Numbered from the stretch's first letter, positions 55,802 to 64,000 are shown. The stretch is 64,000 nucleotides of DNA from Anaerolineae bacterium (GCA_022820665.1 JAJEFB010000031.1:124001-188000), one strand, 5' to 3'. The notes: generated by a model not told the origin, from the sequence alone. Numbers and translations: made by a program.

Positions 55802-56949
55802 TCTTCCACCGGATGCATGAGTTCGTAGAGAATTTCGTCAACGTCACGGATCGTGATTGGCTCCAGGTCGGCAAGCGCCTTCACTTGCGCCGTTACCAGC
55901 CGCAGCAAATCTTCGGGAAGGTCGAGACCGAGTGTCAAAGCGCGGTCGCGGATAGCGTTCCGCCCGACCAGACGATGCGCGACATCAATGAAACGGCTCA
56001 TGCCAAAGTCATCAGGATCTATCGCTTCATACGTGGTTGGATTCTGTAGTACAGCCTTGGTATGTACGCCGGCTTTGTGATGAAAGGCTACTTCGCCGGT
56101 GATCGGCGTGTTAAAGGGAATCTCGATTCCCAATTTCCGCGCGACGAGCGCTTCAATCTCCCTCAGCAGCGGCAAGTCATATTTCTCCACCAGTGATTTT
56201 TCGCAGGTGTACAGACGAGCGATCAGGGTCCCCATGGGCGTGATGCCGTTCCTTTCACCGATCCCCAGCACTGTCGTATCAATATGCGTCGCGCCGGCTT
56301 GCAAGGCGCAAAAGGCGTTGGCTACCGCGCATCCGCTGTCGTTGTGGCCATGAAACTCAATGTCGCAGTTGACCACATCGCGCAGATTCGATATGAGGTT
56401 ATATGTGCTTAGTGGATCGGCGATGCCCACCGTATCGGCGACGCCGACGCGGTCAACGCCGGCCAGGTCCATGGCGCGATAGACGGTCATCACATCGGCG
56501 AAATTGCTGCGGAAAGTATCTTCCGTACTGAAGCGCGTCTCGATGTTTTGTTCCTTAAGGTACTCGACGACCTTCTGTCCGATCTCAATGACTTGGTCAA
56601 GGCTCTTCCCATGGCTGTATTCGCGCATGTAGTTGGAGGTGCCGATATAAACATCGGCGCCGTCAACACCGCAGTCCACCGCCAGTTTGGCATCCTCCAT
56701 ATCAGCGCGAATATGGGTCAGCAGCTTGAAACCGCGGGGCATATCAGCCAATGCGCGTATCGCGTCAGCGCTCTGCGGGCTGGCGACGGGTGTTGAGAGC
56801 TCCATGTACTCGACACCGAAACGATCCAGTAAGCGGGCGATTTCCTTTTTGTCGTCGATGCTGAAGTGCGTTCCACGAAATTGCTCGCCCTCGCGCAGGG
56901 TCGAATCGATGAAATGAAAATCTTGAACGGGAGCGTTTCTGTTGTGCAT
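55798..56949 (-). CDS. lysS: Homocitrate synthase
   Basis: Condenses 2-oxoglutarate and acetyl-CoA to homocitrate, the first step of lysine synthesis by the aminoadipate route. 383 residues: FIDSTLREGEQFRGTHFS (active Arg/Glu/Asp of the DRE-TIM family), GVDGADVYIGTSNYMR, GVADTVGIADP, EFHGHNDSGCAVANA (metal His pair). Close to Thermus/Deinococcus HCS in pattern. It is the last gene of the lysW operon (18-base gap from lysK), with AAGGAGTCTT before ATG 56949. Confidence 0.92.
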   Translation of the reverse strand: MHNRNAPVQDFHFIDSTLREGEQFRGTHFSIDDKKEIARLLDRFGVEYMELSTPVASPQSADAIRALADMPRGFKLLTHIRADMEDAKLAVDCGVDGADVYIGTSNYMREYSHGKSLDQVIEIGQKVVEYLKEQNIETRFSTEDTFRSNFADVMTVYRAMDLAGVDRVGVADTVGIADPLSTYNLISNLRDVVNCDIEFHGHNDSGCAVANAFCALQAGATHIDTTVLGIGERNGITPMGTLIARLYTCEKSLVEKYDLPLLREIEALVARKLGIEIPFNTPITGEVAFHHKAGVHTKAVLQNPTTYEAIDPDDFGMSRFIDVAHRLVGRNAIRDRALTLGLDLPEDLLRLVTAQVKALADLEPITIRDVDEILYELMHPVED

Positions 56950-56967
56950 AAGACTCCTTAAATCGAG

Positions 56968-58020
56968 CTACAGGGACTCCAGGACCGCAGTGAGCACATC
57001 AATCGCAAGCAGGTACTCATCCAGGTTGATATGTTCATCGGGCCTATGGTCGAGCGCGGAATCGCCGGGTCCGTAGGCGACAATGGGGCAGTCCCAGCCT
57101 GGACCCGCGATGTTCATGTCCGATGTGCCGGTCTTGTACAAAAAGCGCGGTACACCGCCGCTGGCGCGAATCGCTCGGCGAAAAACCCGGCTTAGCGCGC
57201 TGTTTTTATCTGCGGTGTAGGCTCTCTCCGCACCGCGCGTGGAGAGAGTCGCGCCCTCAACGGTCTCCAGTTTCGCCGCCACATCAACCGGATCGACATC
57301 CGGCGGCAGACGGAACCCGATAGTCATTTCAGCCACGCCGTTAACGCCATTTTGATAAGTGCGGAGATCACGGAGCGATACATCCAGGCGGGCGAAGATC
57401 GAGTCGATGGACCGATTGTGTTCCGCCGCGCGTCCTTGGATCCGCAACCAATAGTCGACGGCGCGTTCGGCGGGACTCGGCGCTTCGCCCGCGCTGTGGG
57501 AAAGCCCGCCTTCCCAGCGCCAGTCCACCAGCAGCCGTCCCTTGTAACCCAGCGTAATACGATCCCAATGCGACGGCTCCCCGATGACGCAGTAGGCTGG
57601 TTGATAATTCGCTACTACATGACGCGCGCCTTTGCTGGTTGCCGCTTCTTCTTCCACAGCGCCCACCACGATGACGCGGATATCGTCGCGAACCTTGGCG
57701 CGCCTGGCGGCAACCGCAAAAGTAGACAGCGGTCCTTTGGCGTCAACCGATCCCCGACCGTAGAGGACCCGATCCTTGACTTGGACCGGCGGGAATCCTT
57801 GAAATGTGTCGATATGACCGAGCAGAATGACCTCTGATTCACCCCTGCCGACGACGCCGACCGCGTTGCCGGCTTCATCGACAAAAGCCTCGTCATAGCC
57901 GGCCGCGCGCATCCACCCGACCAGAAACGCGGCTGCCTCTGCCTCTTCGCGCGAGGGGCTGGCGATAGCGACCAGATCGCGCAGCAATTCTTCCGCTGCG
58001 ACTGGAGAAATTGCGCTCAT
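56968..58020 (-). CDS. lysK: LysW-lysine/ornithine hydrolase
   Basis: 350 residues, M20/M28-type zinc peptidase. Metal and catalytic motifs are LLGHIDTFQG, GRGSVDAKGPLSTF, GAVEEEAATSKGARH and YKTGTSDMNIAG. It releases lysine from the LysW carrier in the last step, possibly also ornithine. Three bases after the lysJ stop. Confidence 0.92.
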   Translation of the reverse strand: MSAISPVAAEELLRDLVAIASPSREEAEAAAFLVGWMRAAGYDEAFVDEAGNAVGVVGRGESEVILLGHIDTFQGFPPVQVKDRVLYGRGSVDAKGPLSTFAVAARRAKVRDDIRVIVVGAVEEEAATSKGARHVVANYQPAYCVIGEPSHWDRITLGYKGRLLVDWRWEGGLSHSAGEAPSPAERAVDYWLRIQGRAAEHNRSIDSIFARLDVSLRDLRTYQNGVNGVAEMTIGFRLPPDVDPVDVAAKLETVEGATLSTRGAERAYTADKNSALSRVFRRAIRASGGVPRFLYKTGTSDMNIAGPGWDCPIVAYGPGDSALDHRPDEHINLDEYLLAIDVLTAVLESL

Positions 58021-58023
58021 GGC

Positions 58024-59190
58024 TCAGTCTAAAACCTCGGCGATTGCATCTACAATCACTTGCAACTGCTCGCGGCTGATGATGAGCGGAGGCAACAGAC
58101 GCAGCGTGTTCAAGCCCGCAGGCAATCCCAGAACTCCCTGTTCCTGCAGCGCCTTAAGCACCGGCGTGACGCGACCGCGCAACTCCAAACCAACCATCAG
58201 ACCGCGCCCACGGACCTCGCGTACCGAGTTGAGCTCGAGCGCGCGCAAGCGCTCGGCGAGCCAGGTTCCATTGACCGCCGCCTGATTAACCAGCCCTTGA
58301 TCTCGCAGCGTCGTCACGGTAGCGACCGCCGCCGCGCATGCCAGCGGATTCCCGCCGAAGGTGCTGCCGTGACTGGCGCGATCAATGGGACCGTGCGCGG
58401 CGCGCCAACTGACGACGCCCATGGGCAAGCCGCCGCCAATCGCCTTGGCTATGGCAACGATATCGGGCGTGATATCGGCATGTTGAAAGCCGAACCAACG
58501 GCCCGTTCGTCCCAATCCGGTTTGAATCTCATCAAGGACGAGCATGGCGCCTGTGCGGTCGCAGGAGTCGCGCAAAGCTCGCAGGTATTCGTCCTTGGCT
58601 GGATGCACGCCGCCTTCGCCTTGCACCGCCTCGGTCACAACCGCCGCCGTATCTTCCGAGATTGCGTTCCGCGCGGCCTCTATGTCGTTATACGGAATAT
58701 GAGTCACAGCTGGCAGCCAGGCTTGAAAAGGCTTGCGATATTTTGGCGTCCAGGTCATGGAAAGCGCGCCGGTGGTCCGCCCGTGAAAGGCGCGTTTGGC
58801 CGCGACGATGCCATCGCGGCCCGTCAGCAACTTCGCCACCTTCAGTGAGCCTTCAATAGCTTCGGCGCCGCTATTGCATAGAAAAAAGCGATTCAAATCG
58901 GCCGGCATGATGCCCGACAAAACATCGTACAAATCGGCGCGACGATCGTTATAAAAGGACTCATGGCAAGTAATCAGTCGGCGCGCTTGCTCGGCGATTG
59001 CCCCCGCTACTGCCGGATGACTGTGACCCAGCGCCGCCACGCCCTGGCCGCTCGTGGCGTCAAGGTAACGATTGCCGACCTCGTCATAGACATAAACGCC
59101 CTCGCCGCGCGCGAGCGCGGTCGGCCTTTTGCCGTAGGCGCCCGAGCCGTGCCTGTCTTCCAATTCGAAAAGCTTGTCCCCGTCGATCAT
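58024..59190 (-). CDS. lysJ: LysW-aminoadipate semialdehyde transaminase
   Basis: About 388 residues, class III PLP aminotransferase: YLDATSGQGVAALGHSHP, LVLDEIQTGLGRTGRWFG, AKAIGGGLPMG (Schiff-base Lys) and HGSTFGGNPLACAAA. It aminates the LysW-bound semialdehyde. The ATG at 59190 overlaps the lysZ stop as ATGA; a long upstream extension in frame lies inside lysZ and is not real. Confidence 0.93.
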   Translation of the reverse strand: MIDGDKLFELEDRHGSGAYGKRPTALARGEGVYVYDEVGNRYLDATSGQGVAALGHSHPAVAGAIAEQARRLITCHESFYNDRRADLYDVLSGIMPADLNRFFLCNSGAEAIEGSLKVAKLLTGRDGIVAAKRAFHGRTTGALSMTWTPKYRKPFQAWLPAVTHIPYNDIEAARNAISEDTAAVVTEAVQGEGGVHPAKDEYLRALRDSCDRTGAMLVLDEIQTGLGRTGRWFGFQHADITPDIVAIAKAIGGGLPMGVVSWRAAHGPIDRASHGSTFGGNPLACAAAVATVTTLRDQGLVNQAAVNGTWLAERLRALELNSVREVRGRGLMVGLELRGRVTPVLKALQEQGVLGLPAGLNTLRLLPPLIISREQLQVIVDAIAEVLD

Positions 59191-60008
59191 GCTCCAAACC
59201 TTGTCCCTGCGCCACCGAGCGCTTTTGATACCGGCTGGCAGACGCGGCCATCGGCGATGATTACCCGACTTACGCCGTCGTCCAGCGCCTCGCGTGCCGC
59301 TATTACTTTGCGTTTCATGCGTCCCTGCGCCCATGATTCCGCGCTGTCAATCTGCGAGCGCGCCACTGCCGCGACGAAAGATGATTCCTCCGGAAACTCG
59401 CGATACAAGCCTTTAACATTGCTGAGGATTACTAGCGTGTCGGCAGCCAGCGCGGTGGCGACGGCTGCGCCGGCGCGATCTCCGTCGACATTGAGCAGTC
59501 CATCATCGCTGCTGGCCATGGGCGGCAACACGGGTACTTGGCCCGCATCAAGCGCGCTTTGCAGGGCGTCGCTATGCACGGACTGTATCGAGCCGCTGCA
59601 ATCATCGCGCACGATACGTACGCGCCCGTTAACGACAGCGCGGATGGCTTTTTTGCGCCCGCCGGCAATCGCAACATCGTTCCCCGACAGCCCCAGCGCA
59701 TTGACGCCGCGTTGGCGCAGCGCGGATACCACACGTTGATTCGCCGATTCTGAAGCGCGTACATAGATCTCGCGAACGGCGGGCGGCGTATAGCGAGAAC
59801 TATGGCCCGACGGCGATGTCAGCGATTGAACTTCAATACCCAGGTCCCGGCACATTTGATCCATGATCGCGCTAACGCCATGAACCACAACCAGGGCGCC
59901 CTGTCCGGCAATCAAAGCCAGATCGTCGCATGTCGCGGGCAGGTCCAAGCCCGCGCCGCCGCCGATTTTGACCACCAGCAATTTATCACGAGTCATCTTC
60001 GCGCTCAT
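59187..60008 (-). CDS. lysZ: LysW-aminoadipate kinase
   Basis: About 273 residues of the acetylglutamate-kinase fold: LLVVKIGGGAGLD, LVVVHGVSAIMDQ, ALGLSGNDVAIAGG and LPPMASSDDGLLNVDGDRAG. It phosphorylates the gamma-carboxyl of LysW-bound aminoadipate, perhaps also glutamate. ATG 60008 lies two bases after the lysY stop; ATG 59996 is the alternative. Confidence 0.92.
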   Translation of the reverse strand: MSAKMTRDKLLVVKIGGGAGLDLPATCDDLALIAGQGALVVVHGVSAIMDQMCRDLGIEVQSLTSPSGHSSRYTPPAVREIYVRASESANQRVVSALRQRGVNALGLSGNDVAIAGGRKKAIRAVVNGRVRIVRDDCSGSIQSVHSDALQSALDAGQVPVLPPMASSDDGLLNVDGDRAGAAVATALAADTLVILSNVKGLYREFPEESSFVAAVARSQIDSAESWAQGRMKRKVIAAREALDDGVSRVIIADGRVCQPVSKALGGAGTRFGA

Positions 60009-60010
60009 CT

Positions 60011-61036
60011 CTAGGGATAAAGACCCGGGAATGCCAATCCCGCAGTCTCGTCGAGTTCGAACATAAGATTCATGCACTGCACGGCGCTGCCCGCGGCGCC
60101 CTTGCCCAAATTGTCTAAAGCCGCAACCACCACCAGATGCCTGCCGTCCCGGTCCAGCTCAAAGCCGATATCGCAGAAATTGCTGCCGGCAACCACCCGT
60201 GGTTCCGGCAGGCGATGTAGTCCGGTTTTGCCGCTGACCAATCGCAAGAAAGGCTCGTCGCGATAGCGAGCGCGATACAGCTTCCATATGTCGCGCTCGA
60301 CCTGCGGCTCGCTCAGATAACAGTGCGCCAAGAGCTGAACCCCGCGAACCATCTCGATGGCGGTGACGGCGAAGTCAATTGGGAGGTCTGTGCCTAGTAC
60401 CAGTTCAACTTCTGCTTTGTGTCGATGGTCTGTAGCCTTATAAGTACGCACGGCGCCGCTTCGGATCGGATGATGGGACCCGGCATTGGCTTTGTTTCCG
60501 CCTTCCGATGATCCCACTTTGATCTCGACCGCCGCGCGTTCCAGCAGCCCGGCGCTGACAAGCGGCAAGAGAGCCAGATTAATGACGGTCGCGTTGCAGC
60601 CCACGCCGCTGACGAAATTCGCGCCAGTCAGGCTGTCTCGGAATACCTCCGGCAATCCGTAAACGAAACGGTCCAGCCAGCGCGGCGCGGGATGATCTTC
60701 GCCGTACCAACGCTGATAACTGGCTGAACAGTCCAGGCGGAAATCCGCCGAGAGATCGATGAGCTTCGGCGCCAGCGCGGCGAAATGATCGATTTGCCGC
60801 GCGACAGTGCCGTGCGGCATCGCCAAAAAAAGCATGTCGCAAGCTTCCAAGCCGTCGGGATGACTAAACTTCAGCCGGGATACGTCACGAAGATTGGGAT
60901 GCGCGCTGTGAATGTAGCGGCCCGCGTGCTGGCGGCTGGTCACTTGCCGCACCTCGACTTCGGGATGAAAATGCAGCAGGCGCAGCAACTCCCCGCCTGT
61001 ATAGCCGCTGCCGCCCACGATGCCCGCTTGAATCAC
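60011..61036 (-). CDS. lysY: LysW-aminoadipyl phosphate reductase
   Basis: 341 residues, ArgC-like: GIVGGSGYTGGELLRLL (NADP), VSGVGCNATVINLALLPL (catalytic Cys), KVGSSEGGNKANAGSHHP. It reduces the carrier-bound acyl phosphate to the semialdehyde. GTG start overlapping the lysX stop (GTGA). Confidence 0.93.
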   Translation of the reverse strand: MIQAGIVGGSGYTGGELLRLLHFHPEVEVRQVTSRQHAGRYIHSAHPNLRDVSRLKFSHPDGLEACDMLFLAMPHGTVARQIDHFAALAPKLIDLSADFRLDCSASYQRWYGEDHPAPRWLDRFVYGLPEVFRDSLTGANFVSGVGCNATVINLALLPLVSAGLLERAAVEIKVGSSEGGNKANAGSHHPIRSGAVRTYKATDHRHKAEVELVLGTDLPIDFAVTAIEMVRGVQLLAHCYLSEPQVERDIWKLYRARYRDEPFLRLVSGKTGLHRLPEPRVVAGSNFCDIGFELDRDGRHLVVVAALDNLGKGAAGSAVQCMNLMFELDETAGLAFPGLYP

Positions 61037-61911
61037 GCGACCACTCCTACTTCCCCGATAACAAAGTCGATGACTTCCTGGGCGATGTCCACACCTGTCG
61101 GTTTGCTGCTATTGCGGAATTCCATCGTATGGTTGATTTCGTTGACGACGAATGCGCCCCCGGCGTCTTCAAGCAAGTCAATCGCCAGGATGCCGCCCCC
61201 AACCGCCTCCGCCGCGCGAACGCAGATCTCATTTAAGCGCTCGGTCACCGGGCAGTTGGTCGCCTGACCGCCGCGAGCGGTATTGGTGATCCAGTGGTTG
61301 GACTCGCGGTAGATGGCGGCGATAGTGCGATTGCCCACCACAAAAGCGCGTATATCACGCCCCGGTTTGTCGACGTATTCCTGCACGTAATAGATGTGGT
61401 GATTGTAGTCGCCCAAGGTCTGTCGATGTTCCAGGATCGCCTCGGCGCTGTCCCTGTTGTGCACGCGCGCCAACAGACGGCCCCAGGAACCGGTTACCGG
61501 CTTCAAAACGGCTGGGTACTCGACCATCTCTATGGCTTGCATCGCGCTTTCCGGCGTGAATGCGACGCGCGTATGCGGCTGCGGGATGCCGTGCAAAGTG
61601 AACGCAATGCTGGTCCGCAGCTTGTCCCCGCATATGGCGGCGGTCTCGTAAGTATTGAAGGTTCGCAAGCCCCAACTATTGAGTATCGCCAGCGCGTACA
61701 TCCCGCGCGACGTGCTGACGCAGCGTTCAAATACCATGTCGTATTCCCGCCAGGCGATGCCGCTTGGCGCCAATTGCTGCGGTCCTTCCGAAATATTGAA
61801 GTTGAGCTCGCGGTCGAGAATGATATCCGGGCTGATATCGCGATTGTTGAATGCCGCGAGTATCAGCTTCTCTTCGGCTCGTATATGGGTGACAAGCAGG
61901 GCAACACGCAT
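61033..61911 (-). CDS. lysX: Aminoadipate-LysW ligase
   Basis: 292 residues, ATP-grasp ligase of the RimK type that couples the alpha-amino group of aminoadipate to the C-terminal Glu of LysW. Seen: YPAVLKPVTGSWGRLLARV (ATP-binding Lys), YYVQEYVDKPGRDIRAFVV, LLEDAGGAFVVNEINHTMEFRNS (metal Glu/Asn). Whether glutamate is also a substrate (ArgX activity) cannot be read by eye. Five bases after lysW. Confidence 0.93.
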   Translation of the reverse strand: MRVALLVTHIRAEEKLILAAFNNRDISPDIILDRELNFNISEGPQQLAPSGIAWREYDMVFERCVSTSRGMYALAILNSWGLRTFNTYETAAICGDKLRTSIAFTLHGIPQPHTRVAFTPESAMQAIEMVEYPAVLKPVTGSWGRLLARVHNRDSAEAILEHRQTLGDYNHHIYYVQEYVDKPGRDIRAFVVGNRTIAAIYRESNHWITNTARGGQATNCPVTERLNEICVRAAEAVGGGILAIDLLEDAGGAFVVNEINHTMEFRNSSKPTGVDIAQEVIDFVIGEVGVVA

Positions 61912-61916
61912 AATTG

Positions 61917-62093
61917 CTATTCTCCCCAGTCTTCCTCAACCTCCGGCGCGAGTTCCAGTTCAAGCGGATCCAGGTTCATGATTTCCAGCTCGATACCGCA
62001 TTCCGCGCAGGACAGCAATTCGTTTTCCATGGCGTCGCCGGGAATATCAACTTCGGCATCACATTCCGGACAGAGGGGCGCTTCATTCGTCAT
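61917..62093 (-). CDS. lysW: Amino-group carrier protein LysW
   Basis: A 58-residue acidic carrier with zinc knuckles CPEC and CAEC and the C-terminal EDWGE, whose terminal Glu carries aminoadipate and protects its amino group through the pathway. The start at ATG 62093 has AGGAGAT nearby; an upstream ATG adds six residues. First gene of the lysWXYZJKS operon, directly after the attenuator. Confidence 0.95.
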   Translation of the reverse strand: MTNEAPLCPECDAEVDIPGDAMENELLSCAECGIELEIMNLDPLELELAPEVEEDWGE

Positions 62094-62150
62094 TATGATT
62101 ATCTCCTGCAACTGTTGCTGGCGACTGACTATAGTCAGGCTGCTCGAATT

Positions 62151-62174
62151 AAAAAACCCGCCATCTGGGCGGGT
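62151..62174 (-). terminator. Intrinsic terminator/attenuator ahead of lysW
   Basis: On the minus strand ACCCGCC pairs with GGCGGGT around the loop CAGAT (7 bp) and TTTTT follows. It is 37 bases after the Lys leader stop and 57 before lysW. The competing pairing TTGGGC (62210-62205, just after the leader stop) with GCCCAG (62170-62165, in this hairpin) would disrupt the stem and act as antiterminator. It could also end transcripts of the upstream kinase gene. Confidence 0.85.
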
Positions 62175-62211
62175 ATGCGTTCAAATTTCGGTCAACACAA
62201 ACAAGCCCAAT

Positions 62212-62271
62212 TTAACGGGTAAGGTTCTTCTTCGCCTTCTTGTTTGCGCGCGCAGCGCTGATTCGAATCAT
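62212..62271 (-). CDS. Candidate lysine leader peptide (19 codons)
   Basis: Frame ATG 62271 to TAA 62212 encodes MIRISAARANKKAKKNLTR, with four Lys codons (all AAG) in five positions. GGAAG sits nine bases before the ATG. A terminator hairpin follows, then lysW. Textbook model: when charged tRNA-Lys is scarce the ribosome stalls on KKAKK, TTGGGC is free to pair with the hairpin and transcription continues; otherwise the ribosome reaches the stop, covers TTGGGC and the terminator forms. Leader-peptide attenuation of a lysine cluster was reported for Thermus (recalled, not checked). Sequence features are seen; regulation is inferred. Confidence 0.75.
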   Translation of the reverse strand: MIRISAARANKKAKKNLTR

Positions 62272-62387
62272 CTTGAGATGCTTCCACGCTCCAAAGACCC
62301 GTGCATCCCCTGAACTTTAGCGGCTAAAAGCAGGACACTCTATATGCAGTATGTATGAATTTACCTGTGCATAATACCCAAGTCATA

Positions 62388-63242
62388 CTATATCGAAAAG
62401 TGCTTTAGCGTTGCATCGAGGGGCTGCAAGTACTTGGCGCCAAAAATCGTCAGATGAACCAGCAGTGGATACAGATTATACACATGTCGGCGGGTATCAA
62501 AAAACTCATTCTCCACCGGCTGAATCTCGCGATACGCGGCGAAGAATTCCCTTCCGACGCCATCAAAGAGCGTCATGTAGGCGAGTTCCATTTCGTTATG
62601 CGCGTAATAGAGCGCCGGATCGATGATCCCGGCGATACAGCCGTCGCGTACGATGACATTCGTTCGCCACATGTCGCCGTGAATCAAGGCGGGACTCTTC
62701 GGTTCGATCACGTAGCGCTCGATTTGATCGGCGAATGCGGCAAGTCGCCCCTGCAACTGAGGCGGCAAATGTCCCGATTCGCGCGCTACGCCTATCATGT
62801 ACTGCAGTCTATGCTCCCGAAAGAACTCGATCCAGGATTCCGATTGCGCGTTTGGTTGGTGCAAGGGACCGATTAGCGTATCTCGCTCCAATCCATAGCA
62901 ACCCGCGTCGATCTGATGGCAGTTTGCCAGCAGATGTCCCAATTCTGCAAGGCTGGCTGAATCCCACTCGGTCTCGCCCTCTATGTACGCCATGAGCAAG
63001 AGATCGGCTTCCTCATGATAGACCTTCGGTACGGGCAGATTGCTTTTCTCTTCGAGATACCTGAGCATGTAAGCTTCAATGCGCAAGTCGTGGGCGCCGT
63101 CGCCGATTTTCGCCACCAGCGCGTCTCCGTTACGGAATTCGATTTTGACTACTTGGCTGATCATGCCGCCAGCCAACGGGATGACCCGCGCGATTCGCCG
63201 GTTGACGATATTTTCGATTCTGGATCGCTCGCGTCGATTCAT
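62388..63242 (-). CDS. Fructosamine-kinase-family protein
   Basis: About 284 residues of the APH/FN3K kinase fold: VIPLAGGMISQVVKIEF (P-loop region), LIHGDMWRTNVIV (catalytic loop) and IIDPALYYAHNEMELAYMTLF (metal Asp). FN3K-type enzymes phosphorylate ketoamines on glycated proteins for repair. The start at ATG 63242 is placed before RRERSRIENI; ATG 63257 is possible. Confidence 0.87.
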   Translation of the reverse strand: MNRRERSRIENIVNRRIARVIPLAGGMISQVVKIEFRNGDALVAKIGDGAHDLRIEAYMLRYLEEKSNLPVPKVYHEEADLLLMAYIEGETEWDSASLAELGHLLANCHQIDAGCYGLERDTLIGPLHQPNAQSESWIEFFREHRLQYMIGVARESGHLPPQLQGRLAAFADQIERYVIEPKSPALIHGDMWRTNVIVRDGCIAGIIDPALYYAHNEMELAYMTLFDGVGREFFAAYREIQPVENEFFDTRRHVYNLYPLLVHLTIFGAKYLQPLDATLKHFSI

Positions 63243-63294
63243 TGTCCGGATTCTCATTCAACCGAAAAGGATACACTACCGCAACAGCTGTCAC

Positions 63295-63324
63295 TTGACA
63301 ATGTCGTTGCGGCGCTTGTAAAAT
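63295..63324 (+). promoter_or_regulatory. Sigma-70 promoter of rpmF
   Basis: TTGACA (63295-63300) and TAAAAT (63319-63324) are separated by 18 bases, with rpmF starting 38 bases later. The -35 is a perfect consensus. Confidence 0.75.
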
Positions 63325-63361
63325 GCCCTGTTTGTCTTGAACGGATTGCAGGAGCGCTGGA

Positions 63362-63547
63362 ATGGGTCCCTTACCCAAAAGAAAGGTCTCCAAATCGCGC
63401 CGCGATCGTCGGCGCGCCCACCATGCCTTGACCTTGCACCATCTGGTAGAATGCGAAGGCTGCGGCGAATACCGAATTTCGCATCGCGTCTGCCCAAAGT
63501 GCGGCGCTTACGGCGGCGAGAAGGTCGTGGAAGTCAAGGACGACTAG
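63362..63547 (+). CDS. rpmF: Ribosomal protein bL32
   Basis: 61 residues: basic N-terminus LPKRKVSKSRRDRRRAHHAL and a zinc ribbon CEGC...CPKCG, the zinc-binding form of bL32. CAGGAG precedes ATG 63362. Often linked to fatty-acid/phospholipid genes; fabD follows here, without plsX. Confidence 0.96.
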   Translation: MGPLPKRKVSKSRRDRRRAHHALTLHHLVECEGCGEYRISHRVCPKCGAYGGEKVVEVKDD

Positions 63548-63579
63548 TCGCGCCTTGGCTGATTTAACTGGACCAAGAG

Positions 63580-63607
63580 ACCGTGCCCATTTCGCACGGT
63601 TTTTTTG
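63580..63607 (+). terminator. Intrinsic terminator after rpmF
   Basis: ACCGTGC pairs with GCACGGT around CCATTTC, followed by seven T. It separates rpmF from fabD. Confidence 0.9.
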
Positions 63608-63700
63608 CGCGCGTCGCTGCAAGGCAACCGACGCGGCTTGGCAGGCTTGCTCTGTTATTCTTCATTTTCATGTATGGTATCTGCTTGAGGCGCGACAAAG

Positions 63701-64000
63701 ATGATTAATTGGCGCAAGACAGCGGCGCTTTTCCCCGGGCAGGGTTCTCAGGTCCTGGGCATGGGACAGGACTTTGCCGAACAATTCGACATCGCGCGTG
63801 AAACTTTTGCACAGGCTGACGAGATCCTCGGTTTCTCTTTATCCGATATCTGCTGGAAGGGACCGGAGGACCAGCTAAACCAGACCGTTAATACCCAGCC
63901 GGCGCTCTACGTGTGCAGCGTGGCGATTTGGCGAGTCTTGCAAGAACTCGTCCCCACAAGTCATCCGAGTTGGGTGGCTGGGCATAGCCTGGGCGAATTC
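63701..64000 (+). CDS. fabD: Malonyl-CoA:ACP transacylase, 5' part
   Basis: The first 100 codons, running off the window end. AALFPGQGSQVLGMGQDF near the start and GHSLGEF (nucleophilic Ser) at the edge identify FabD, which loads malonyl onto ACP for fatty acid synthesis. ATG 63701. Confidence 0.92.
   Translation, partial: MINWRKTAALFPGQGSQVLGMGQDFAEQFDIARETFAQADEILGFSLSDICWKGPEDQLNQTVNTQPALYVCSVAIWRVLQELVPTSHPSWVAGHSLGEF

Noticed and set aside
62261..62271. ATTCGAATCAT resembling a tRNA T-loop
   Set aside because: No acceptor or anticodon stem around it; these bases are the first codons of the Lys leader.
61294..62313. 339-codon plus-strand frame over lysX and lysW
   Set aside because: Antisense to two diagnostic genes and to the lysine leader; composition is shadow-like.

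Overview
The window looks like chromosomal DNA of a Chloroflexota bacterium, probably of the Anaerolineae side. This is inferred from the LysW-type lysine pathway, the run of large GT-C-like membrane glycosyltransferases, Thr/Pro-rich lipoproteins, the gamma-alpha fused 2-oxoacid:ferredoxin oxidoreductase and the gene mix; no rRNA or other marker confirms it. No tRNA, rRNA, CRISPR array, transposase or integrase gene was seen.

Layout. 1-14.4 kb is central carbon metabolism: citrate synthase, KorAB with a GntR/FCD regulator, an aminotransferase, and aconitase. Between citrate synthase and korAB lies a three-gene sulfur-carrier operon: JAMM/M67 peptidase, a MoaD/CysO-like ubiquitin-fold protein, and a MoeB-rhodanese E1-like enzyme. 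15.5-28.6 kb holds housekeeping genes (DsbA-like protein, HIT, FabG, Lon, HPF, ComF, PgeF, YggS, YggT) and two GT2 glycosyltransferases. 29.6-36.6 kb is a surface-polysaccharide-like run: a Wzy/WaaL-like protein, three polytopic GT-C-like proteins, a HEAT-like protein and a truncated remnant. 37-51.7 kb carries a PspA-like protein, a thiol/cytochrome c maturation group (TlpA, CcdA-thioredoxin fusion), CCA transferase, UbiA, an M1 lipoprotein peptidase, PEP carboxylase, glutamate formimidoyltransferase and YifB. 52.6-62.3 kb is a nearly complete alpha-aminoadipate/LysW lysine pathway: lysWXYZJK plus homocitrate synthase as one tightly coupled operon, with lysTU in a second unit beyond a convergent MFS gene. 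The window ends with a fructosamine-kinase-like gene, rpmF and the start of fabD.

The most notable finding is two candidate leader-peptide attenuators that match the operons they precede. Ahead of the JAMM-MoaD-MoeB operon is a 33-codon frame with Cys codons 14, 16, 17 and 18. It starts 8 bases after the end of a -10 box, so it may be leaderless, and an intrinsic terminator lies between it and the operon. Ahead of lysW is a 19-codon frame with four Lys codons (KKAKK), followed by an intrinsic terminator and a plausible alternative antiterminator pairing. Together they suggest amino-acid-responsive attenuation for cysteine (via the sulfur carrier) and for lysine. The MoaD-like protein also continues 11 residues past its GG, which suggests that the neighbouring JAMM peptidase matures it.

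Two copies of an unannotated ~0.6-kb interspersed repeat (about 14.63-15.25 kb and 51.85-52.43 kb) share direct-repeat-like ends. A solo, inverted end copy lies near 36.75 kb between a gene remnant and the PspA-like gene.
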